A stretch of DNA of 58,715 bases, taken from Peptococcaceae bacterium UBA5767 (lineage in GTDB: Bacteria > Bacillota > TC1 > UBA5767). The stretch's first letter is position 1; every line of letters starts with the position of its first letter. Both the position numbers and the translations under genes were made by a program. Location of the stretch: NCBI GenBank assembly GCA_002418765.1, contig DIET01000045.1, positions 1-58,715 on the forward strand, given 5' to 3'. Under the pieces are notes generated by a model. It saw only the letters and a list, made by a program, of their open reading frames with translations. It was not told where the DNA came from and ran no database searches. This document shows positions 18,641-26,049 of this stretch, one piece after another.

Positions 18641-18712
18641 GTTCCAAAAGACCCGTGATACCTTGCACAAATTTTCTCATACTGGAGTCTTTTACTTGGG
18701 TAGGGAGTCGTG

Positions 18713-18750
18713 TATAATGGGAACAGGCGTTATGCAAACAAAAGGAGAAC
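18713..18750 (+). promoter_or_regulatory. yqeC operon promoter -10 and ribosome site
   Basis: TATAAT at 18713-18718 lies 36 bases before the yqeC start. The best -35 is the weak TTTTAC at 18690-18695 (17-base spacer). AAAGGAG precedes the ATG. Confidence 0.55.
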
Positions 18751-18753
18751 GAT

Positions 18754-19527
18754 ATGGAGAGAGCTTTGGATCTTAGCGAATGGCTGGGACCAGCGAAAGA
18801 ACGGTTTTTCTGGTTTATTGGGGGTGGCGGGAAGACAGCCAGCCTGCATCATCTGGCCAGGTCTTTTGCTGCCAAACACCATGAAGTGGTGCTGGGCACC
18901 AGCACCAAGGTCATGGTTTCGGAGTTTTCCTGGTGCAAGCCATTTCTTCTTGATAATCCCGGAGATTTAAAACGGGTAAGCCAATTGGCCAGGCTTCTTC
19001 AAGAGGGTGAGATTCCGTTTGTTTATCGGGGGATTTGGCAGGAAAAAGAGAAATACCTCGGGCATACACCGCAAGAGCTTCAGACGCTTCAGGATCGATT
19101 GGACCAACTGGGTCACGGGCAAACCATTTTTTTGGTGGAAGCCGATGGAGCTAGAAATCTCCCTTTGAAAGCTCCCTATGAACATGAGCCGGTTTTGGGA
19201 CAGCGAGGTCTGGTGGTGGTGCTGATTGGAGCGGAGGTTTTGGGAAGACCACTACGAGAAACCGATGTTTATGGCTTCGATAATGTGCTTAAGATCTTTC
19301 AGGAGAAACCGGGTTTTGTTTTTACGACGAACCATGCCGCCCGCTTGATCTTGCATCCACAAGGCTATGCCAAACGGGTGGGTGACCCAGCCAGGCTCCG
19401 GGTACTGATCAACAAGGCTGATCTCAAAGAGCAGCGCCATCAGGCGCTGCATCTTAAAGAAGAGCTCCTCGGTTTAGGAATCAAGGCCAAGGTGGTTTCT
19501 CTACGAGAAGAAAAGGAGTACTTGTGA
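18754..19527 (+). CDS. yqeC: YqeC, selenium-dependent hydroxylase accessory protein
   Basis: This 257-residue P-loop protein has an unusual IGGGGKT near residue 22-28 and the later VEADGARNLPLKAP and NKADL segments, a pattern typical of YqeC. The family is found only with molybdenum hydroxylases that carry labile selenium, and is thought to help make or insert the selenium-containing cofactor; its exact reaction is not known to me. The yqeC-mocA-yqeB genes overlap by 1-4 bases, so they form one translationally coupled unit with xdhC. Confidence 0.85.
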   Translation: MERALDLSEWLGPAKERFFWFIGGGGKTASLHHLARSFAAKHHEVVLGTSTKVMVSEFSWCKPFLLDNPGDLKRVSQLARLLQEGEIPFVYRGIWQEKEKYLGHTPQELQTLQDRLDQLGHGQTIFLVEADGARNLPLKAPYEHEPVLGQRGLVVVLIGAEVLGRPLRETDVYGFDNVLKIFQEKPGFVFTTNHAARLILHPQGYAKRVGDPARLRVLINKADLKEQRHQALHLKEELLGLGIKAKVVSLREEKEYL

Positions 19528-20120
19528 TGATATTGGCGACGCTTATTTTGGCTGCGGGAGAGAGTAGGCGGATGGGAAAAGACAAGCAATTGCTTCGCTG
19601 TGGGGTTCAGAATTTTTTGGAAGCTACGGTGGAACGTTATGCTCCTTTTTCTTCTGTGTATCTCGTGCTGGGATATCATGAAAAAGAGATCAGGGCAGTT
19701 TCAAACCTTCAGCTGGCTGTGGTGTTGGTCAATCCCGACTATGCAAAGGGGATGGCGTCATCGCTGGCTGTGGGGATCGAAGCTTTGCAGCTAGAAAAAT
19801 TCGCCGGGGTATGGATTACTTTTTGCGATATGCCTCATGTAAGAGAAGAAACACTGGCGAAGCTGAAAATGGTGATACAAGCGCATCCGGACAAAATTAT
19901 TCTTCCTACCTACCAGGATCGTATTGGGCATCCAGCTTATGTACCTCGGTCGTTGTTCTCGGCGTTGTTGCAGGTGCAAGGCGATGTGGGCGCGCGTTAT
20001 GTGATTCGGGAGCATCCGGAATTGGTGCTGACATGTCCGGTGGATGATCCGGCGGTGGTGGAAGACATGGATACACCAGAAATGTACGAAATGATCAAAG
20101 AAAGAGAGGAATGGATATGA
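19527..20120 (+). CDS. mocA: MocA-type molybdenum cofactor nucleotidyltransferase
   Basis: This 197-residue protein opens with the nucleotidyltransferase motif LILAAGESRRMGKDKQLL (residues ~6-22), followed by CDMPHVREE for metal and nucleotide binding. E. coli MocA (YgfJ) adds CMP to molybdopterin for xanthine-dehydrogenase-type enzymes, which use the dinucleotide cofactor. The ATG at 19527 overlaps the yqeC stop (TGATG); the GTG one codon earlier is the alternative start. AAAGGAG precedes it. Its place between yqeC and yqeB supports a role in maturing the hydroxylase at 40.7-44.5 kb. Confidence 0.87.
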   Translation: MILATLILAAGESRRMGKDKQLLRCGVQNFLEATVERYAPFSSVYLVLGYHEKEIRAVSNLQLAVVLVNPDYAKGMASSLAVGIEALQLEKFAGVWITFCDMPHVREETLAKLKMVIQAHPDKIILPTYQDRIGHPAYVPRSLFSALLQVQGDVGARYVIREHPELVLTCPVDDPAVVEDMDTPEMYEMIKEREEWI

Positions 20121-20911
20121 ATGTTGTGGTAAAAGGCGCTGGCGATTTGGCCAGTGGCGTCGCTTATGTTTTGAAGAGGGCTGGTTTTGATGTCGTGATG
20201 ACAGACATAGACAAACCGACAGTAATTCGTCGGCCGGTATCCTTTGCGGAGTGTATGTTCAAGGGGCAAACGACGGTGGAAGGCATGGTAGCCAAAAAGG
20301 CTACGTTGGATGATTATAAAGAGATCTTGGCGGAAGGAAGCATTCCGGTTCTAGCCGATCCAGAAGGCAAGGTAGTGGCTGATTTTCAACCGGATGTGTT
20401 GGTGGATGCTATTTTGGCCAAGATCAATCTGGGGACGCATCGAGGTGATGCTCCTTTGGTGATTGGGTTGGGACCTGGGTTCTGCGCCCAGGATGATGTG
20501 GATGTGGTGATCGAGACGATGCGTGGCCATGATTTGGGGCGGATCATTTTGAAGGGTGAACCATTGACGAACACAGGGACGCCAGGGGTAATCGGTGGGC
20601 AAAGCGCTGACCGGGTTTTGCGCTCTCCTGGTGAGGGTCTCTTTGAGGAAGTGGCACGTATCGGTGACCGGGTCCAGCCTGGTGAAGTGGTAGCCCGGGT
20701 GGCAGGGGTTGCCATCACGGCACCTTTTGAAGGTGTCGTGCGTGGACTGTTGATGAGTGGATTGCCGACATTCAAAGGCATGAAGGTGGGTGATATTGAT
20801 CCCAGGCCTGTGGAGGCCAACTGCTTCACCATGTCCGACAAAGCCAGAGCGCTGGGTGGTGCCACCTTGTGTGCCATCTTGGAACAACGAGGGGGCGTCG
20901 ATGGATTATAA
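20117..20911 (+). CDS. yqeB: YqeB/EF2563-type selenium-dependent Mo cofactor protein
   Basis: This 264-residue protein starts with a dinucleotide-fold segment, VVVKGAGDLASGVAYVLKRAG, and contains VIGLGPGFCAQDDVDVVIETMRGH, both typical of YqeB. The family occurs with selenium-dependent molybdenum hydroxylases and is thought to take part in cofactor maturation. I choose ATG 20117 (overlapping the mocA stop as ATGA), which is well spaced from GAGGA; ATG 20111 is too close. It overlaps xdhC by 11 bases. The proteobacterial form is longer; this short form is the Bacillota type. Confidence 0.87.
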   Translation: MNVVVKGAGDLASGVAYVLKRAGFDVVMTDIDKPTVIRRPVSFAECMFKGQTTVEGMVAKKATLDDYKEILAEGSIPVLADPEGKVVADFQPDVLVDAILAKINLGTHRGDAPLVIGLGPGFCAQDDVDVVIETMRGHDLGRIILKGEPLTNTGTPGVIGGQSADRVLRSPGEGLFEEVARIGDRVQPGEVVARVAGVAITAPFEGVVRGLLMSGLPTFKGMKVGDIDPRPVEANCFTMSDKARALGGATLCAILEQRGGVDGL

Positions 20912-21914
20912 GGTCATTCGTCATATCGATCTGAATCGAGACAAGAGCATGGCGCTGGCCACCATCGTAAGAGCCAGTGGTTCAACGCCGCGTCATGAAG
21001 GAACCAATATGCTGGTGTTTTCAGACGGCACGGCCGTGGGCAGTGTAGGTGGCGGCACAGGTGAGCAACGCATTCGTTTGGCTGCTTTGGAAGTGATCCG
21101 AGAGCGAAAAAGCAGGTTGTTTCGTATCACGTTAAATGACGATGTGGCGATGCAAGAAGGTATGATCTGTGGCGGCACCATGGAAACCTATATTGAGTGG
21201 ATCGAGGATCCGGATCTATACCGGGAACTGACCCAACTGATGGAGCATAAGACGTTGGCCGTTTTTTGGAGGAATCTTACGACGCATCAGAAAAAGATTG
21301 TTTTGGAAAAAGATTTGAATCAGGCGGATGCGTTTCTTTCCAATGAGGAATGGCAGGAGTTGCTGCATCGCCAGCATTTTGTGCATCGGGGAGAAACTGT
21401 TTTGGAAGCCGTGGTGCCCTATGAAAAGCTCATTATTTTTGGGGGAGGACATGTTGCGCGTCCGATTGCAGAAACGGCAGCTCGCTGTGAGTTTGAGGTT
21501 ACCCTGGTCGATGACCGCGCAGAGTTTGCGAACCAGGAACGTTTCCCCTGGGCCAGTTGCATTCTGGCCAAACCGTTTGAAGAGGCTTTGCAGGAAATTT
21601 CCTTTGATGAGTCTACGTATGTGGTAATGGTGACCCGAGGTCATGCTTATGATACGGTATGTCTACGAGAGGTGTTGAAGCATTCCTGGAAATATATCGG
21701 GATGATTGGTTCCAAGAAAAGGGTGAAGACGCTGTTGGATAATCTGGAGGCGGAAGGTTATGCCAGAAAGGATCTTGACCGCATTCATACGCCGATCGGT
21801 CTGCCCATTGGGGCGGAAACGCCAGATGAGATAGCGGTGTCCATCATGGCCCAGGTTATTGCCGTAAAAAGAGGGCGTATCGCTTCATTTGATGCCTGGA
21901 TGCAAGAAAAATGA
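20901..21914 (+). CDS. xdhC: XdhC/CoxI-family hydroxylase maturation factor
   Basis: This 337-residue protein is of the XdhC family, which binds and sulfurates (or here perhaps selenylates) the molybdenum cofactor before insertion into the hydroxylase. The N-terminal CoxI part has ASGSTPRHEG, GSVGGGTGE and MICGGTMETYIE. The C-terminal Rossmann part has IIFGGGHVARPIAETAARCEFEVTLVDDR. The ATG at 20901 lies just before the yqeB stop, after AGGGGG. No terminator is visible before the glyA promoter. Confidence 0.9.
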   Translation: MDYKVIRHIDLNRDKSMALATIVRASGSTPRHEGTNMLVFSDGTAVGSVGGGTGEQRIRLAALEVIRERKSRLFRITLNDDVAMQEGMICGGTMETYIEWIEDPDLYRELTQLMEHKTLAVFWRNLTTHQKKIVLEKDLNQADAFLSNEEWQELLHRQHFVHRGETVLEAVVPYEKLIIFGGGHVARPIAETAARCEFEVTLVDDRAEFANQERFPWASCILAKPFEEALQEISFDESTYVVMVTRGHAYDTVCLREVLKHSWKYIGMIGSKKRVKTLLDNLEAEGYARKDLDRIHTPIGLPIGAETPDEIAVSIMAQVIAVKRGRIASFDAWMQEK

Positions 21915-21945
21915 TGTAACTATGGCTAAATTTTGAAATTATAAG

Positions 21946-21974
21946 TTAACTTATATTAAAAGATGTTGTAAAAT
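21946..21974 (+). promoter_or_regulatory. glyA promoter
   Basis: A -35 TTAACT (21946-21951) and -10 TAAAAT (21969-21974) with a 17-base spacer lie 45 bases before glyA. The -35 overlaps the palindrome AAGTTAACTT at 21943-21952, a possible operator. Confidence 0.6.
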
Positions 21975-22019
21975 GAAATGAGAACCCGTGAAGGGAAAAA
22001 TTTATAGGTAGGTGTTTCT

Positions 22020-23390
22020 ATGATTAGATTAAGAGATTTTGATCCAGAGATTGCAGATGTACTGCACAAGGAACGTGCTAGACAAGACAGAAAAATCGAG
22101 CTGATTGCCTCTGAGAATTTTGTTAGTCCAGCTGTAATGCAAGTGCAAGGCAGTGTGCTGACCAACAAATATGCTGAAGGATATCCAGGCAAACGCTATT
22201 ACGGTGGTTGTGAATATGTGGATGTGGCCGAGGACTTGGCCAGACAGCGTGCCTGTGAATTGTTTGGTGCAGATCATGCCAATGTGCAGCCTCATTCCGG
22301 GGCTTCCGCCAATTTGGGTGTTTATTTGGCAGTCTTGAAGCCAGGTGATACCGTATTGGGTATGAGTTTGGCGCATGGTGGACACCTTACACATGGTTCA
22401 CCAGTCAATCTGTCTGGTCTGTGGTTTGATTTTCAAAGCTATGGCGTGGATCCTGAAACCGAAATGATTGATTATGACCAGGTGATGGAAAAAGCCAAGG
22501 AAGTAAAACCAAAACTGTTGGTTTGTGGTGCTTCTGCCTATTCTAGAACCTTTGATTTCAAACGTTTTAAAGAGATCGCTGATGAAGTAGGTGCCCTTTT
22601 GATGGTGGATATGGCACACATTGCCGGTTTGGTAGCGACGGGGCTTCATCCTTCTCCCATTCCTTATGCTGATTTTGTTACGACGACGACACACAAAACA
22701 CTTCGTGGTCCTAGAGGGGGCATGATTCTTTGTAAGGCAGAGCACGCCAAGATGATCGACAAGGCGATGTTCCCTGGTTTGCAGGGCGGACCGTTGATGC
22801 ATGTCATTGCCGCCAAAGCTGTGGCTTTCAAGGAAGCATTGCAGCCTGAGTTTAAAACCTATCAGGCGCAAGTCATCAAGAATGCGGCTACCTTGGCAGA
22901 TTCACTGACAGAAGCGGGATTTCACATTGTGTCCGGAGGAACGGACAATCATGTGATGTTGGTGGATGTACGCTCTAGAAATCTAACGGGTAAGGATGCG
23001 GAACGTCGTTTGGATGAGATTGGCATTACCTGCAATAAAAATGCGATTCCTTTTGATCCGGAAAGTCCATTTGTGACCAGTGGAATCCGTTTGGGAACGC
23101 CGGCGGCCACAACCAGAGGCTTCAAGGAAGAAGATTTGAGAAAAGTGGCCAATCTGATTGACAGAGCCTTGTCCGATGAATTTGACAGCAATTTGGAAGG
23201 TTTGCAAAAAGAGGTGGTGGCCATCTGTGATGCGCACCCTCTGTATGCTGATTTGGTTGCCCTGGAAGACATGACAGAAAAGATGCTGGCGGCCAAGGAT
23301 GGTTTTGAAGATATCAAGGAGCACACCTTGGAACTGGCCAATAAGGCCAGCGACAAAGTGGGTGAGCTCTGGAGCAAGCTTAAAAAGTAA
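22020..23390 (+). CDS. glyA: Serine hydroxymethyltransferase with C-terminal extension
   Basis: This 456-residue PLP enzyme interconverts serine and glycine with tetrahydrofolate. Family motifs are clear: KIELIASENFVSPAV, NKYAEGYPGKRYYGG, MVDMAHIAGLVA, and the PLP lysine in TTTTHKTLRGPRGG. It is about 40 residues longer than usual, with an added helical, charged C-terminus (EKMLAAKDGFEDIKEHTLEL). Here it is followed by ygeY and ygeW and lies in the purine-catabolism block, so it probably handles the glycine and one-carbon units from purine cleavage (inference). The ribosome site TAGGTAGG is modest. Confidence 0.95.
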   Translation: MIRLRDFDPEIADVLHKERARQDRKIELIASENFVSPAVMQVQGSVLTNKYAEGYPGKRYYGGCEYVDVAEDLARQRACELFGADHANVQPHSGASANLGVYLAVLKPGDTVLGMSLAHGGHLTHGSPVNLSGLWFDFQSYGVDPETEMIDYDQVMEKAKEVKPKLLVCGASAYSRTFDFKRFKEIADEVGALLMVDMAHIAGLVATGLHPSPIPYADFVTTTTHKTLRGPRGGMILCKAEHAKMIDKAMFPGLQGGPLMHVIAAKAVAFKEALQPEFKTYQAQVIKNAATLADSLTEAGFHIVSGGTDNHVMLVDVRSRNLTGKDAERRLDEIGITCNKNAIPFDPESPFVTSGIRLGTPAATTRGFKEEDLRKVANLIDRALSDEFDSNLEGLQKEVVAICDAHPLYADLVALEDMTEKMLAAKDGFEDIKEHTLELANKASDKVGELWSKLKK

Positions 23391-23430
23391 ATAGCATTTC
23401 CTTCTCGTGGGGTGGTAGGCCAGACGAGAC

Positions 23431-23482
23431 ACAATTTTGGAGAAAATTGTAAAGCTCAAACCTCTGTGGTTTGGGCTTTTCA
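23431..23482 (+). terminator. Double hairpin and terminator after glyA
   Basis: A perfect 8-bp hairpin (ACAATTTT 23431-23438 with AAAATTGT 23443-23450, loop GGAG) is followed by a second stem, AAGCTCAAACC (23452-23462) with GGTTTGGGCTT (23468-23478), loop TCTGT, then a T-rich tail. The second is a normal intrinsic terminator; the first may strengthen it or be a protein site. Confidence 0.8.
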
Positions 23483-23497
23483 TTTTCACACGAACGA

Positions 23498-23537
23498 GTT
23501 AGAACGAGTAAAATGAAGTTAGAACGAGCATAATGAA
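23498..23537 (+). repeat. Two tandem 20-bp repeats upstream of ygeY
   Basis: The 20-bp unit at 23498-23517 is repeated at 23518-23537 with 18 of 20 positions equal; both contain GTTAGAACGAG and end ATGAA. A partial copy (GAACGA) lies just upstream. They stand 65 bases before the ygeY -35, a place fitting an activator or repressor site. Confidence 0.75.
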
Positions 23538-23601
23538 GCAATGGGTTTAATTAAAGGGTTTTTGTGAAAAAAGTCCCTTAAAAATATCTCAAAATGCCCT
23601 G

Positions 23602-23631
23602 TTGACAGACACTCATACTATATGCAAGAAT
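23602..23631 (+). promoter_or_regulatory. ygeY-ygeW promoter
   Basis: A perfect -35 TTGACA at 23602-23607 is followed after 18 bases by AAGAAT at 23626-23631, a weak -10. The start codon is 47 bases further on, after AAGGAGG. A strong -35 with a weak -10 suits regulated expression. Confidence 0.6.
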
Positions 23632-23677
23632 AGGGTGCAACTGTGGGAAACAGGTTGAATGTGATAAGGAGGTAAGT

Positions 23678-24889
23678 ATGGAGAATGTAAAAGATGTAGC
23701 AAAACAGATTGCAGAGTACATTGAATCTCACCGAGATGAAATGATCTCTTTTTTGCGTGAGTTCATTTCTATTGAGAGTGTAACCTACAATGAAGGCAAT
23801 GCAGTTCAATGGTTGGCGCAAAAAATGGAAGATATGGGTTACGATGAAGTGAGAATCGACGCTGTGGGTAATGTGCATGGTCGGGTTGGCCATGGCAAGA
23901 AGGTATTGCTCTATGATGCGCATATTGATACGGTGGAACTGGGTGACGCAGCTGACTGGGGATTTGATCCTTTGGAAGGCAAGATGGATGCCCAAGGCGA
24001 CATCTGGGGCCGTGGAGCCGTAGATGACAAAGGTCCGTTGTCTGCTATTGTGTGGGCAGCCAAAGCCATCAAGGATTTGGGTCTTGAAGACAAAGTAACG
24101 ATGTGGGTAGGCGGTTCCATTTCGGAAGAAGATGTGGAAGGATCCTGCGCTGAAGAGATGATGAAGCTGGAGAAGGATATTGTGCCGGATTACATCATTG
24201 TGTCGGAGGCCTCTGACGGAGAACTCAAACGTGGACACAAAGGCAGAGCCCTCATCAAGATTACGGTTCCCGGAAAATGCGCGCATGGCAGTTGTGCCTG
24301 GAAGGGTGAGAATGCATTGATCAAAGCGATTCCCATTATCCAGGGGATTGATGCGTTTGATGATTTTGCTGTGGATCCATTCTTGGGCAAAGGCTCTATT
24401 GAGGTAACCAAGGTAGATTGCAAAACTCCCAGTTTGAATACCATCCCGGGGGAAGTGACCATTTATTGTGACCGCAGGATTTCCTGTGGTGAATCCAGAG
24501 AAGAGTTGATTGCCCAGATTCAACCCATCTTGGATTTGGTCCCTGGTGCTACGGCTGTCATTGACGAAGAAAAAATTGTTAGTTATACTGGGTATGAGAT
24601 TAACGCAGAAGATTATTTCCCATCTTGGGAAATCGCCGAGGATCATGAGATCGTTCAGGCTGGCATAGAAGCGTTTGAAGCTGTTTTTGGTAAAGAAGCA
24701 GTGGTCAGCTCCTGGGATTTCTGTACCAATGCCACGTCTTTGTGCGCCAAAACCGGTGTTCCTGCTTTGGGATTTGGACCTGGGGACAGCAGTTTGTGCC
24801 ACTCGACTGAGGACAAAGTCAATGTGGAAGATTATCTGAATGCCGCAAAGTTTTTTGCATTGGTGGCGCTGACTGCCAGTGAAAAATAA
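23678..24889 (+). CDS. ygeY: YgeY-type M20 family hydrolase
   Basis: This 403-residue zinc hydrolase is of the M20/ArgE/DapE fold. The metal ligands are visible: the histidine and aspartate in YDAHIDTVELGD, the bridging aspartate in GRGAVDDKG, the catalytic glutamates in SEEDVEGSC, and the C-terminal histidine in GDSSLCHSTEDK. The family is linked by gene context to selenium-dependent hydroxylases and purine breakdown, where it would cleave an amide or ureido bond of a ring-opened purine intermediate. It has its own promoter and strong ribosome site, and ygeW follows after 24 bases. The true substrate is uncertain. Confidence 0.88.
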   Translation: MENVKDVAKQIAEYIESHRDEMISFLREFISIESVTYNEGNAVQWLAQKMEDMGYDEVRIDAVGNVHGRVGHGKKVLLYDAHIDTVELGDAADWGFDPLEGKMDAQGDIWGRGAVDDKGPLSAIVWAAKAIKDLGLEDKVTMWVGGSISEEDVEGSCAEEMMKLEKDIVPDYIIVSEASDGELKRGHKGRALIKITVPGKCAHGSCAWKGENALIKAIPIIQGIDAFDDFAVDPFLGKGSIEVTKVDCKTPSLNTIPGEVTIYCDRRISCGESREELIAQIQPILDLVPGATAVIDEEKIVSYTGYEINAEDYFPSWEIAEDHEIVQAGIEAFEAVFGKEAVVSSWDFCTNATSLCAKTGVPALGFGPGDSSLCHSTEDKVNVEDYLNAAKFFALVALTASEK

Positions 24890-24913
24890 TATCTATTCAG
24901 GAGGAGAAAAAAG

Positions 24914-25915
24914 ATGAAAACATTGTTAAAAGGTAAGCACTTATTGTCTACTGCAGATTGGTCCAATGAAGAATTGGAAACGCTATTTCTCACTACAGAG
25001 AGATTGAAGCTGGAGACTACGTTGGGTATCCAGCATGATGATATCCTTAGATCCAAATCTCTGTTCATGTTGTTCTTTGAGGAATCTACCAGAACCAGAA
25101 ATGCCTTTGAGTGCGGCATGACGCAATTGGGTGGACACGGAAACTTCCTGACTCCCAAAGCCACACAGGTAGATCATGGTGAGACACCCAAAGACACCGT
25201 GGAAGTACTAGGCAGGATGGGTCATGGTATCGGGATTCGTAATACCCTGGTTGGCGGTAATGCTTGGATGCAGAAAGTGGCTGAAGCTTCTAGCATTCCA
25301 GTGTACAACATGCAATGTGATATCTGGCACCCCACGCAGGCGTTGGCAGATATGTTTACCATCAGAGAAAAATTCGGCAGAGATTTGAAAGGCAAAAAGT
25401 TTGTCATTTCCTGGACGTCTGCCGGTAACTACATGAGACCACTTTCCATGGCCAATTCACTGGTATCTATCATGACTCGTTTTGGCATGGATGTTACCTT
25501 GGCTCACCCGGAGAAATTCGACTTGTTGCCTGAAGCCATTGAAATGGCGCAGAACAATGCTCGTAAGAATGGCAGCAAGTTTGAAATCGTACACAACATG
25601 GATGAAGCTGTGACTGATGCTGATATCGTATACGCCAAGGGATGGGGCCCCATCATGCACGTGGGTGATGATGAAGTGGCTGGTCTTGAGCTGATCAATG
25701 CAAATCCAGGTTGGATCGTAGATCAAAGAAGAATGGACCTGGCCAAAGAGCATGCTATTTATATGCATTGCATGCCTGCTGATGTAGGTACTGAAGTAAC
25801 CCCAGAAGTAATGTACGGACCTCAATCTGTTCTTTATGATGAGGCAGAAAACAGAATGCACACCATCAAGGCGCTTATGGCTCTGACCATGGGCAATGTA
25901 GGTGGACAGCGCTAG
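24914..25915 (+). CDS. ygeW: YgeW-type knotted carbamoyltransferase
   Basis: This 333-residue transcarbamylase has the carbamoyl-phosphate motif FEESTRTRNAFECGM (about residues 51-65) and HPTQALADMFT. It differs from ornithine and aspartate enzymes at the second-substrate site; the late segment YMHCMPADVGTEVTPEVM is YgeW-like. In purine breakdown it is thought to run in the direction that yields carbamoyl phosphate, which carbamate kinase (38258-39190) turns into ATP. It follows ygeY and ends at a strong terminator. Its natural co-substrate is not settled. Confidence 0.88.
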   Translation: MKTLLKGKHLLSTADWSNEELETLFLTTERLKLETTLGIQHDDILRSKSLFMLFFEESTRTRNAFECGMTQLGGHGNFLTPKATQVDHGETPKDTVEVLGRMGHGIGIRNTLVGGNAWMQKVAEASSIPVYNMQCDIWHPTQALADMFTIREKFGRDLKGKKFVISWTSAGNYMRPLSMANSLVSIMTRFGMDVTLAHPEKFDLLPEAIEMAQNNARKNGSKFEIVHNMDEAVTDADIVYAKGWGPIMHVGDDEVAGLELINANPGWIVDQRRMDLAKEHAIYMHCMPADVGTEVTPEVMYGPQSVLYDEAENRMHTIKALMALTMGNVGGQR

Positions 25916-25930
25916 AAGGTTTTCATCCAC

Positions 25931-25960
25931 AAAGACTGCCTCGGCAGTCTTTGTTTTTTC
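25931..25960 (+). terminator. Terminator after ygeW
   Basis: AAAGACTGC pairs with GCAGTCTTT (stem ends at 25931 and 25952, loop CTCG), followed by GTTTTTTC. It closes the ygeY-ygeW transcript before the AOR gene. Confidence 0.88.
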
Positions 25961-25990
25961 TTTCTATTTAGAACCGGTTCCATAATTCTG

Positions 25991-26018
25991 TTGATTGTCT
26001 GAGGACTTGTGCTATAAT
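25991..26018 (+). promoter_or_regulatory. Promoter of the AOR-family gene
   Basis: TTGATT (25991-25996), 16 bases, then TATAAT (26013-26018). The 8-bp palindrome AACCGGTT stands 11 bases upstream at 25972-25979; the same palindrome occurs inside the ssnA promoter. Confidence 0.7.
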
Positions 26019-26049
26019 AGGAATATATCAAGATAACGAGAGGTGAATC

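Noticed and set aside
23498..23537. Possible CRISPR array
   Set aside because: Only two adjacent copies with no spacers and no cas genes.
23618..24802. A 394-residue open frame on the minus strand opposite ygeY
   Set aside because: It mirrors the codons of a clear M20 hydrolase, has no ribosome site or recognisable domain, and ends are set by chance.
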